This document shows positions 1-6,247 of a DNA stretch of 8,729 bases, piece by piece. The position numbers and the translations under genes were made by a program. The notes under the pieces are model-generated. The model saw nothing but the letters and a program-made list of their open reading frames with translations, made no database searches and was not told the origin of the DNA. Location: NCBI GenBank assembly GCA_937877535.1, contig CALFJF010000054.1, positions 1 to 8,729 on the forward strand, read 5' to 3'. How positions within the stretch are numbered: the stretch's first letter is position 1; each line of letters begins with the position of its first letter. This DNA is from an uncultured Treponema sp. (lineage in GTDB: Bacteria > Spirochaetota > Spirochaetia > Treponematales > Treponemataceae).

Positions 1-401
1 GACGTGCAGCCACTAAACGTTTCTTGTTCGATTTTTACGACTCCCTCTGGAATCGAAACCGACTCAAGCGAAGCGCAGTTTTGAAACGCACTCCCGCCGA
101 TTTTCGTAACGCTCTCGGGAATCACGACCGATGAAAGCGACGTGCAGCCACTAAACGTTTCTTGTTCGATTTTTACGACTCCCTCTGGAATCGCCACGGA
201 CGAAAGCGACGTGCAGCCATAGAACGCACTCCCGCCGATTTCCGTAACGCTCTCGGGAATCGCCACGGACGAAAGCGACGTGCAGTCACAGAACGCACTC
301 CCGCCAATTTTCTCAACGCCATCGGGAATCTCCATGGACGAAAGCGACGTGCAGCCATAGAACGCCCAATCGCCGATTTCCGTAACGCCAGCAGGGATTT
401 C
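1..401 (-). repeat. LRR-coding 69-bp repeat array, module 2 (at least 5 full units)
   Basis: A second run of 69-base units encodes residues 243-375 and continues past the window edge. Two alternate units (KIEQETFSGC type) share an exact 55-base stretch, 1-55 and 139-193, displaced by exactly two units (138 bases). A 68-base stretch at 194-261 is identical to 917-984 in module 1. Confidence 0.9.
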
Positions 402-1127
402 AACGCTTGTCGCGCTCTTGTCGAGGCATTTCACGGCAACGCCGTCCTCCACCAAAAGAACGGGCTTCTGCCATTCCCCGTCCGCACACTTCACGCTCGT
501 CGCGGGAACATAGCGGAAAAGTCTATCCTTTCCTTTAACCGCGTCCCACTGCGCTTTTGTGCCGCCGAATTCCACGGACGCAAGCGAAGCGCAGTTTTGA
601 AACGCCCGCTCGCCGATTTCCTTAACGCCCGCGGGAATCACAACGGACGAAAGCGACTTGCAGCCATTGAACGCCTGATGGCCGATTTCCGTAACGCTCT
701 CGGGAATCACAACGGACGAAAGCGATGAGCAGTAAGAGAACGCATTTTCGCCTATTTCCGTAACGCCCGCAGGAATCACCACGGACGAAAGCGACGAGCA
801 GCCATAGAACGCATATTCGTCGATTTTTGTAACACCCTCTGGAATCACAACTGATGAAAGCGACGAGCAGCCACGGAACGCCGACTCGCTGATTACCGTA
901 ACGCCCGCAGGAATCTCCACGGACGAAAGCGACGTGCAGCCATAGAACGCACTCCCGCCGATTTCCGTAACGCTCTCGGGAATCACAACGGACGCAAGCG
1001 ACGTGCAGCGATTGAACGCACTCCTGCCGATTTCCACAACTCCCTCAGGAATCACAATGCTCGCCACGCCCTTGTTGAGGCACCGGTCGAGAATCCCGTC
1101 TTTGATTTTCAGAACATTGTCTGCCAT
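1..1127 (-). CDS. BspA-type leucine-rich-repeat protein (C-terminus cut by window edge)
   Basis: Reading leftward from ATG 1125-1127 the frame stays open for 375 codons to the window edge. A good ribosome site (AAAAGGAG in the mRNA, about 1131-1138) precedes the start. The protein is a series of 23-residue LRR units of the form xIPxGVTEIGxxAFxGCxSL, typical of the LRR_5/BspA family (treponemal and oral/gut bacterial surface or adhesion-type repeats). Residues 1-24 form a cap, 25-185 hold seven repeats, 186-222 are a Trp-containing linker (FGGTKAQWDAV, later CADGEW), 223-242 repeat the cap, and 243 onward hold at least five complete repeats and a partial sixth. There is no signal peptide: the start is MADNVLKIKDG, so a cytosolic location or non-Sec export is possible. 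It lies 101 bases downstream of gltX on the same strand; no clear promoter was seen between them. Family certain; ligand and role unknown. Confidence 0.93.
   Translation of the reverse strand, partial: MADNVLKIKDGILDRCLNKGVASIVIPEGVVEIGRSAFNRCTSLASVVIPESVTEIGGSAFYGCTSLSSVEIPAGVTVISESAFRGCSSLSSVVIPEGVTKIDEYAFYGCSSLSSVVIPAGVTEIGENAFSYCSSLSSVVIPESVTEIGHQAFNGCKSLSSVVIPAGVKEIGERAFQNCASLASVEFGGTKAQWDAVKGKDRLFRYVPATSVKCADGEWQKPVLLVEDGVAVKCLDKSATSVEIPAGVTEIGDWAFYGCTSLSSMEIPDGVEKIGGSAFCDCTSLSSVAIPESVTEIGGSAFYGCTSLSSVAIPEGVVKIEQETFSGCTSLSSVVIPESVTKIGGSAFQNCASLESVSIPEGVVKIEQETFSGCT
573..1055 (-). repeat. LRR-coding 69-bp repeat array, module 1 (7 units)
   Basis: Seven consecutive 69-base units encode the 23-residue LRRs at residues 25-185. 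The spacing is exactly 23 codons from unit to unit, with no insertion. Conserved codons for IP, GV, EIG, AF, C and SL recur in each unit. Confidence 0.9.
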
Positions 1128-1228
1128 AAAAACTCCTTTTCGCAGATTGACCTGCGCACACATTACAGAATAGAGGCGTGACCTTCCGCCGTTTTTTCAG
1201 AAATTTGTGTTATCCGCGCGGATTTTGC

Positions 1229-2800
1229 CTACAGCGTCGCAATCGCCTTTTCAAGCCGCGCGAGCGACTTTTCCTTGCCAAGAACCGCGATAGAGCCGAT
1301 GAGCGGCGGCGAAACGCGGCTTCCCGTGACAGTCATTCTCACTGGCATCATAAAGTCACCCAACTTAATTCCAAGTTCCTCAGCCTTTGCCTTTGCGAAG
1401 TTTTCTGCGCCCTCGTGGTCAAGCTCGAACACTTTCGCCACAAATTCGCGTGCGTTTTCAAGCACTTCTCTTGTTTTGGCTTGGTCGAGCTTTTTGGGGA
1501 TAAGCTGCTCCACGCTCGGAACGGCTGGCTCGGTGAACATAAAGTGCACCATTTCTGCGGCTTCGGTGAGGAACTTCAATCGTTCCTGAATGAGTGGCAT
1601 AAGACCGAGCAAGGTCTTTTTGACATCTGCACTCGTCATATTCATGCTCTTATCCACGCAGTACGGCTCGCCGTCTTCTCCGAGCGCGACTCCGCTGAAT
1701 TCAGGACCGACATTCGGCTTTGGCTGCGGATTTTCGGGATTGATTTCAAGCGTCGCATCTCCTGTTCCCGTGATGAACGGAAGCGTCCATTTGTACAATT
1801 CTTCGGTTGAAAGCTGGCGAATGTAGTTCGCGTTGTAGAATTCGAGCTTTTTGTAATCGAAAACGGCGGGCGCTTTGTTCAGATGCTCCAGCTTGAACGA
1901 TTTTGCGAGTTCTTCGAGCGTGTAAAAGTCTTTTCCCTCTTCGTAGCTGCATCCCAAAAGCGCGACATAATTCACGATTGCTTGCGGCAAATATCCCCGT
2001 GCGCGGAATTCGTTGAGGGAAGTTGAGCCGTGTCGTTTGGAAAGCTTTTTGCCGTCCGCGCCGTTCACCATCGGCAAATGGCAGAATTCTGGGTGCTCCC
2101 AGCCGAAACTTCGGTACATCTGCACGTGGAGCGGAGTCGAAGGAATCCATTCCTGCGCGCGCATGACATGGCTGATTTTCATCAAGTGGTCGTCCACGAT
2201 GTTCGCAAGGTGATAAGTGGGGAATCCGTCCGACTTCAGCAAAACCGGGTCGGGCGAAATGTCCTCGTTTTTCCAGGTGATTGCGCCCAAAAGATGGTCG
2301 TTGAAAGTCGTCTCGCCCTCAAGCGGAACTTTGAGCCGGATGACGAACGGCTTTCCCGCGTCGAGATTCGCCTTGATTTCTTCGGGGGTGAGATGGCGGC
2401 AGTTTCGGTCGTAGCCCGGAGCCATTTTGTTTTCGGTCTGGATTTTTTTGATTCGCTCCAGTCGCTCCGAGTCGCAGAAACAGTAATAAGCCTCGCCCTT
2501 ATCGACGAGTTCCTGCGCGTATTTTTTGTAAAGCTCGAACCGCTCGCTCTGAACATACGGGCCGTATTCGCCGCCCTTTGAGCCACCTTCGTCCCAGTCG
2601 ATTCCGAGCCAGACAAGCGTATCATACAGATTCTGGACATATTTTTCGTCAAAGCGGGTGCGGTCGGTGTCCTCCAGGCGGAGAATGAATTTTCCGCCCT
2701 GAGAGCGAGCGTAAAGATAATTGAAAAGTGCCGTGCGCACACCTCCGATGTGCTGCAATCCCGTGGGCGACGGCGCGTATCGAACTCTGACTTCTGACAT
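1229..2800 (-). CDS. gltX: Glutamyl-tRNA synthetase
   Basis: Class I aminoacyl-tRNA synthetase that charges tRNA with glutamate in the cytoplasm. The 523-residue protein starts MSEVRVRYAPSPTG and carries the HIGH-type motif HIGG (17-20), the LEDTDR segment (42-47), a probable zinc site of the CxC...CxH kind (Cys107, Cys109, Cys134, His136), and the KMSKS-type motif KLSKR (252-256). The C-terminal half fits the anticodon-binding domain. The open frame extends 21 codons further upstream, but the chosen ATG at 2798-2800 has a GAGG ribosome site five bases before it, and the family N-terminus begins at this point. At 523 residues it is longer than the roughly 470-490 usual for bacterial GluRS; most of the excess is a Pro/Asn/Gly-rich insertion near residues 344-388. 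The stop TAG is at 1229-1231. Confidence 0.97.
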   Translation of the reverse strand: MSEVRVRYAPSPTGLQHIGGVRTALFNYLYARSQGGKFILRLEDTDRTRFDEKYVQNLYDTLVWLGIDWDEGGSKGGEYGPYVQSERFELYKKYAQELVDKGEAYYCFCDSERLERIKKIQTENKMAPGYDRNCRHLTPEEIKANLDAGKPFVIRLKVPLEGETTFNDHLLGAITWKNEDISPDPVLLKSDGFPTYHLANIVDDHLMKISHVMRAQEWIPSTPLHVQMYRSFGWEHPEFCHLPMVNGADGKKLSKRHGSTSLNEFRARGYLPQAIVNYVALLGCSYEEGKDFYTLEELAKSFKLEHLNKAPAVFDYKKLEFYNANYIRQLSTEELYKWTLPFITGTGDATLEINPENPQPKPNVGPEFSGVALGEDGEPYCVDKSMNMTSADVKKTLLGLMPLIQERLKFLTEAAEMVHFMFTEPAVPSVEQLIPKKLDQAKTREVLENAREFVAKVFELDHEGAENFAKAKAEELGIKLGDFMMPVRMTVTGSRVSPPLIGSIAVLGKEKSLARLEKAIATL

Positions 2801-2805
2801 AACTT

Positions 2806-2809
2806 CCTC
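2806..2809 (-). promoter_or_regulatory. gltX ribosome binding site
   Basis: In the minus-strand mRNA this reads GAGG, five bases before the ATG at 2798-2800. It decides between this start and the 21-codon-longer open frame, whose start near 2863 falls inside an inverted repeat. Confidence 0.8.
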
Positions 2810-2829
2810 TTTTGTATAAAAATAGTTTC

Positions 2830-2867
2830 CGTCATGGCGAGATTTTTGCTCGCAACTCAACATGACG
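2830..2867. repeat. Imperfect nested inverted repeat, CGTCAT...ATGACG
   Basis: Outer arms CGTCAT (2830-2835) and ATGACG (2862-2867) enclose inner arms GCGAG (2837-2841) and CTCGC (2849-2853) with a 7-base loop. Eight bases are unpaired on the right side, so the hairpin is bulged. It lies in the divergent region between gltX and the exported-protein gene and would be in the gltX leader if transcription starts upstream. It shares TTTTGCTCG and terminal ATGAC with the inverted repeat at 7883-7905, read on the opposite strand. Confidence 0.6.
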
Positions 2868-2920
2868 TTTGAAATTGTTTTGTGGATTTTTTTTCAAGTG
2901 TATCGGATTCCAACGGATTA

Positions 2921-2948
2921 TTCAAAGGGAGGCAAAATGTGATAAAAT
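2921..2948 (+). promoter_or_regulatory. Possible promoter (TTCAAA / extended -10 TGATAAAAT) overlapping a start-stop codon pair
   Basis: TTCAAA (2921-2926), a 16-base spacer and TAAAAT (2943-2948) preceded by TG (2940-2941) make a plausible extended -10 promoter. Transcription would then start only a few bases before the ATG at 2959, giving a nearly leaderless mRNA. The same stretch holds GGGAGG (2927-2932), then ATG (2937-2939) followed at once by TGA (2940-2942). The two readings exclude each other, because the first would leave GGGAGG untranscribed. Confidence 0.35.
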
Positions 2949-2958
2949 CAATTTGTTT

Positions 2959-4026
2959 ATGAAAAAAGCCTCTCTTTTTATTTTGACACTTTTTTTGATT
3001 CCGTCTTTTTTGTGGGCGGAAGACGAAAACGAAAAAAGCGACGGACGAAAAGTCATTGAAATCTACGAGGAATACAAAGAAAAAGGCGCGGAAATCCGCG
3101 AGGAGCAACGGATTTCTGGCGTACAGTTCGTTGCCGATTTTATAACCGACAAACTGCCGCTCACGCTTGACCTTGGAGCCGAACCAGGGCAGCACGGAAG
3201 CACGATTTTTGGCATTTTGCAATACGATTGGTCTGAAAAAATGTCAAGCAAGATTCGACTTTCGTATTCGTCGCAATTTTCAGAAAACGTGGAAAATGGA
3301 GGAGCGGGGTACATCGAAAACCGCGAAATCGAAACGATTATTCTTCCGTACATGAGATATTTTGGCGACGAAGACAAAAACGCAAAAACGCCTTTTTTTT
3401 ACGTTGGAGCGGGAGCGTTTTACAGTTTTGATTGGGGAAAAATCAATGCGTTTGCCGTTAATGAAAAATCGATTCTCTCGGCGACGGTCGATTTTCATTA
3501 TCACAAATTCGGTCCAGAAATCGAAGGCGGTCTCAAATTTCCCATAAAAAATGCATTCGTTTTAGGACTCGAAATTTCTCATCGTCCAATCAGTTTAATC
3601 ATAAATTCGATGAGCGTAAAAAGTTCCACAACGTCAATCGTAGAAAATGAAACTGCGCCAAAAAGAGAATTGATGAATTTAGACGCGGGAAGCAAAACCT
3701 GGAGTCAGCCGTACATTTCGCAAACGGTTTTTATGGATTTTTTCACATATTTTAGGCTAAAAACCGTATTCACATACGACAAAGTGATTTTGCAGCAAAA
3801 AGAACAAGACGACAGCGGAAACTGGACAGGCGACGACGAAACGCAAGAATCGTTCACTTGGAGATTTGGCGCAGAAATCGTTTTTCCGTCATCAAACAAA
3901 ACAAGAAAGAAAAACGCGCATTTGTGGGCGGGGCTTTATTACGAGTTGGAATGGGTCAAAAACTCCGTAAACGACGAATCAAAAACAGAAAAAGACGGCA
4001 AAATCGTATTTTGCTTTGGAACATAA
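2959..4026 (+). CDS. Exported protein, possible outer-membrane beta-barrel
   Basis: The 355-residue product starts with a Sec-type signal peptide: MKK, a hydrophobic stretch (about 5-19) and a likely cut after LWA (residue 20), followed by acidic EDENEK. The mature part has many short alternating segments rich in Tyr, Phe and Gly (for example FFYVGAGAFYSFDWGK and HLWAGLYYELEWVK) separated by polar charged loops, which fits a beta-barrel of the outer membrane. There is no lipobox Cys. The open frame runs 30 codons further upstream, but that part lacks a signal peptide and a sensible ribosome site, so ATG 2959 is preferred. Even so, the nearest Shine-Dalgarno-like sequence is about 26 bases upstream, which is unusual. 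No terminator was found after the stop (4024-4026). The specific family was not recognised; barrel assignment is inference from composition. Confidence 0.75.
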   Translation: MKKASLFILTLFLIPSFLWAEDENEKSDGRKVIEIYEEYKEKGAEIREEQRISGVQFVADFITDKLPLTLDLGAEPGQHGSTIFGILQYDWSEKMSSKIRLSYSSQFSENVENGGAGYIENREIETIILPYMRYFGDEDKNAKTPFFYVGAGAFYSFDWGKINAFAVNEKSILSATVDFHYHKFGPEIEGGLKFPIKNAFVLGLEISHRPISLIINSMSVKSSTTSIVENETAPKRELMNLDAGSKTWSQPYISQTVFMDFFTYFRLKTVFTYDKVILQQKEQDDSGNWTGDDETQESFTWRFGAEIVFPSSNKTRKKNAHLWAGLYYELEWVKNSVNDESKTEKDGKIVFCFGT

Positions 4027-4122
4027 CCTGAGCGCATTTTGATTTTTGACTCAAAACAGTATGTGCAATTTGCATATCGATTAAAACGCCCATTTTCAAA
4101 ACGCAACAGATACGGTTTTCCG

Positions 4123-4151
4123 TGGACGCAAAAAAAAAGCCGTGTTATAAT
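4123..4151 (+). promoter_or_regulatory. Sigma-70-type promoter with extended -10
   Basis: TGGACG (4123-4128) matches the -35 consensus in four of six bases. A 17-base spacer leads to a perfect TATAAT (4146-4151) with the extended element TG at 4143-4144. Transcription should start near 4158, giving a leader of about 87 bases before the ATG at 4245. This is the best promoter in the window. Confidence 0.75.
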
Positions 4152-4167
4152 TGGATTTATTCAAAAA

Positions 4168-4221
4168 CTCGGACACGTTCCGAATACGTCCGCATTTTTC
4201 AAACCGAGGGACTTTGAAAAA
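4168..4221 (+). promoter_or_regulatory. Structured 5' leader with possible pseudoknot
   Basis: TTTTTCAAA (4195-4203) and TTTGAAAAA (4213-4221) form a perfect 9-bp stem with a 9-base loop (4204-4212). The loop contains CCGAG (4204-4208), which can pair with CTCGG at 4168-4172. The same upstream segment has two other partners: TCGGA 4169-4173 with TCCGA 4179-4183, and CGGAC 4170-4174 with GTCCG 4188-4192. The hairpin ends 13 bases before the GGAG ribosome site (4235-4238). It matches no riboswitch class that I recognise. The pairings are visible; any regulatory role is inference. Confidence 0.4.
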
Positions 4222-4244
4222 CATAAATCAAAAAGGAGTTTATC

Positions 4245-4691
4245 ATGTTCAAAAAAATAATTGCCGCACTTACGCTTTCACTTGCGCTCACCTGCGCAGT
4301 TTTTGCCGCAAAACCAAAAACAAAAGCAACTGGAGCGGACGACCCAAACTACATTTGGTACGAGTTCAAGGCAAAAGTTTTTGGCGCAAGTTACAAATTC
4401 TTTGCTTTCAAAACCGAAACGCAGCGCGATAATCGAGCGTTGCAACTGATGAACGGAAATGGTTTTGGCATTACGCCGCAAGAAACAATTACCGAGTTTT
4501 TTAACGAAGGTTCTTACGAAAAAACGGTTCTTTACAACGAGGAACTCAAGCCCACAATGAAAGAGCAAGGATACAAATACGCTTTTACCACGTACAAAAA
4601 AACAACAAAGGACATGACTACGATTTACTTAAAAACATTTATGTACGACGCAGATTCCGATACGCTATACGTTCAAACTTCAATAAAATAA
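4245..4691 (+). CDS. Small exported protein of unknown function
   Basis: The 148-residue product starts at an ATG with a well-placed AAAAAGGAG ribosome site seven to fifteen bases upstream. It has a clear signal peptide: MFKK, hydrophobic 5-20, and a likely cut after VFA (residue 21). Cys17 lies inside this segment, but ALT-C is a poor lipobox, so a lipoprotein is possible and less likely. The mature part of about 127 residues is basic and rich in Lys, Thr, Tyr and Phe (YIWYEFKAKVFG, YKYAFTTYKKTTKD, DSDTLYVQTSIK) with alternating patterns that suggest beta-strands. It has its own promoter (4123-4151), leader and terminator, so it appears to be a single-gene unit. The family was not recognised; the periplasm or cell surface is the expected location. 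Confidence 0.8.
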   Translation: MFKKIIAALTLSLALTCAVFAAKPKTKATGADDPNYIWYEFKAKVFGASYKFFAFKTETQRDNRALQLMNGNGFGITPQETITEFFNEGSYEKTVLYNEELKPTMKEQGYKYAFTTYKKTTKDMTTIYLKTFMYDADSDTLYVQTSIK

Positions 4692-4710
4692 AATCATAAA
4701 AACCAAAAAA

Positions 4711-4738
4711 GCCCGCTTTGTTGCGGGTGATTTTTTTT
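4711..4738 (+). terminator. Rho-independent terminator of the small exported protein gene
   Basis: GCCCGC (4711-4716) pairs with GCGGGT (4723-4728; the outermost pair is G-T) around the 6-base loop TTTGTT. Then come GA and eight T's (4731-4738). It begins 19 bases after the stop codon at 4689-4691. Confidence 0.85.
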
Positions 4739-4825
4739 GAACTGACATCAATTTTGAACTCGTCAATGTGAGCGACAACGACAGTATCAAACAAAACGCT
4801 TTTTGAAAACGGTGGAAGATTTTAC

Positions 4826-4829
4826 GGAG
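4826..4829 (+). promoter_or_regulatory. Ribosome binding site of the M18 aminopeptidase gene
   Basis: GGAG lies six bases before ATG 4836-4838. This supports that ATG over the in-frame TTG at 4803, which would add eleven residues and has no such site. No convincing promoter was found in 4739-4825. Confidence 0.7.
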
Positions 4830-4835
4830 ATTTTT

Positions 4836-6161
4836 ATGAAAAAAGAAAAAACTGACAAAGCGAATCAAAACGATTTTTCAAGCGAAATGCTGCAATTTAT
4901 TGAACAAAGTCCAACGTGCTTTCATGCCACAAAAAACATAAAAAATCTGCTTTGTGAAAAAGGATTTTCTGAACTTTCTGAGCAAAACCCGTGGAAAATA
5001 AAGCATGGCGAGCGATATTTTGTAACGAGAGGCGACTCTTCAATAATCGCGTTCGCGCTTCCACAAAAGTGCAACGGCGGTTTTGCAATTGTTGCAAGCC
5101 ACACGGATTCGCCCGCACTCAAAATCAAAGAAGGCGGTGAAAAAAACGAATTGGGCGTTTGCCGATTAAACGTGGAAAAATACGGCGGGCTTTTGCTTTC
5201 ACCCTGGTTTGACCGCCCGCTTTCCGTAGCGGGGCGCGTTGCCATTCGCTCAAAAAACGGCAAAATTGAAATGCGCCTTGCCGACATTCGCCGCCCGCTC
5301 GCGCTCATTCCAAGCCTTGCGATTCATTTTGACAGAAACGCAAACGACGGAAAGAAAATCGACTTTCAAAATGAAATGTTGCCCGTTTTTTCCGAAGAAG
5401 GCGAACGCTCGATTTTGGACGCGATTTCGGAACATCTCAAAATCAAAAAAACCGACATTCTTGCAACAGATTTATTCGTTTACAACGCGGAGCGCGGATT
5501 TTTTTGGGGAGCACAAAACGAATTTTTGTCTTCCCCGCGCCTCGACGATTTGGAATGTGCCTGGACGACGCTCCAAGGATTTTTAGATTCGATTGTGACG
5601 CTTGAAGAAATGCAAAACATTCCTGTTTACGCAACATTTGACAACGAGGAAGTTGGAAGCATGACAAGGCAAGGCGCAGATTCAACGTTTCTTTCAGAAA
5701 CGCTTGAGCGCATTTCAATTTCACTCAAAAAAAATCGCGAAGAGCATTTTTGCGCACTCGCCCGCTCGTTTTTGGTGAGTGCGGACAACGCTCACGCGCT
5801 CCACCCCGCGCACGCTCATCTTTTCGACCCCGTAAATCGTCCGCTGGTAAATAAAGGAATTGTGGCAAAACTCAACGCTGCTCAAAAATATACAACGGAT
5901 TCAATTTCGCTCGCGCTCTTTAAGGATTTTTGCCAAAAAGCCGCCGTGCCGCTCCAGATTTTCACAAATAATTCAAACGTTGCAGGCGGTTCTACGCTCG
6001 GAAACATAAGCCAAACGCACGTTTCGGTGCGCTCGATTGACGTGGGGCTTCCGCAGTGGGCGATGCACTCGCCACTAGAAAGCGCAGGCGCAAAAGACCC
6101 GATTTTTATGAAACGCGCAACCGAAGCATTTTTCAAAGCCGACGAGTTCCCGCTCGATTAA
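4836..6161 (+). CDS. apeB: M18 family aminopeptidase (aspartyl-aminopeptidase type)
   Basis: Cytosolic dizinc peptidase that removes N-terminal residues from peptides, with acidic residues preferred in the family. The 441-residue length is normal for M18. All expected metal and catalytic positions can be seen: His89 and Asp91 in ASHTDSPALK, Asp237/Asp238 in SPRLDDLE, Glu271 (catalytic base) and Glu272 in DNEEVGS, Asp317 with His320 in SADNAHALHP, and His411 near the end in WAMHSPLE. The family segment VNRPLVNKGIVAKLN (333-347) and the Gly-rich NSNVAGGSTLGNI (379-391) are also present. There is no signal peptide. The gene lies 144 bases after the previous stop, beyond a terminator, so it is probably transcribed separately. 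It is followed after 86 bases by the DJ-1 family gene with a possible promoter of its own. The gene symbol follows common usage for this family. Confidence 0.95.
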   Translation: MKKEKTDKANQNDFSSEMLQFIEQSPTCFHATKNIKNLLCEKGFSELSEQNPWKIKHGERYFVTRGDSSIIAFALPQKCNGGFAIVASHTDSPALKIKEGGEKNELGVCRLNVEKYGGLLLSPWFDRPLSVAGRVAIRSKNGKIEMRLADIRRPLALIPSLAIHFDRNANDGKKIDFQNEMLPVFSEEGERSILDAISEHLKIKKTDILATDLFVYNAERGFFWGAQNEFLSSPRLDDLECAWTTLQGFLDSIVTLEEMQNIPVYATFDNEEVGSMTRQGADSTFLSETLERISISLKKNREEHFCALARSFLVSADNAHALHPAHAHLFDPVNRPLVNKGIVAKLNAAQKYTTDSISLALFKDFCQKAAVPLQIFTNNSNVAGGSTLGNISQTHVSVRSIDVGLPQWAMHSPLESAGAKDPIFMKRATEAFFKADEFPLD

Positions 6162-6211
6162 AAACGAAAAATGACACGTTTCTCCTCGCTTTTGATTTTT
6201 GCGTTTTGCTG

Positions 6212-6217
6212 TATACT
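6212..6217 (+). promoter_or_regulatory. Possible -10 element before the DJ-1 family gene
   Basis: TATACT matches five of six bases of the -10 consensus and lies 31 bases before ATG 6248. The best -35-like hexamer, TTGATT (6192-6197), is only 14 bases away, which is too short for a normal promoter, so the call is weak. Confidence 0.35.
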
Positions 6218-6247
6218 GGATTTTAGAAAAACAGTTTTGGAGGATAT

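Noticed and set aside
162..728. 188-codon plus-strand open frame with internal repeats (NGRKR type)
   Set aside because: It is the antisense of the 69-base LRR repeats. The minus-strand frame gives a textbook LRR protein with a ribosome site, and the repeat period keeps other frames open.
1175..1196. Possible plus-strand terminator (GGCG...CGCC then a T-run)
   Set aside because: The stem is only four base pairs and there is no plus-strand gene ending there.
1212..1223. ATCCGCGCGGAT palindrome just after the gltX stop codon
   Set aside because: With a loop it leaves only a four-base-pair stem and is not followed by a T-run on the minus strand, so it is not supported as the gltX terminator.
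1178..1810. 210-codon plus-strand open frame
   Set aside because: It lies wholly opposite the conserved gltX coding sequence and has no protein family features.
2801..2863. 21-codon N-terminal extension of gltX
   Set aside because: No ribosome site at the upstream start, the family N-terminus begins at MSEVRVRYAPSPTG, and the extension runs through an inverted repeat.
4039..4260. 73-codon and overlapping 93-codon plus-strand open frames before and into the small exported protein gene
   Set aside because: They cross the promoter and leader or overlap the signal-peptide gene out of frame, and show no protein-like composition.
4735..4760. Direct repeat TTTTGAACT at 4735-4743 and 4752-4760
   Set aside because: Nine bases in A/T-rich DNA overlapping a terminator T-run; too short to support a binding site.
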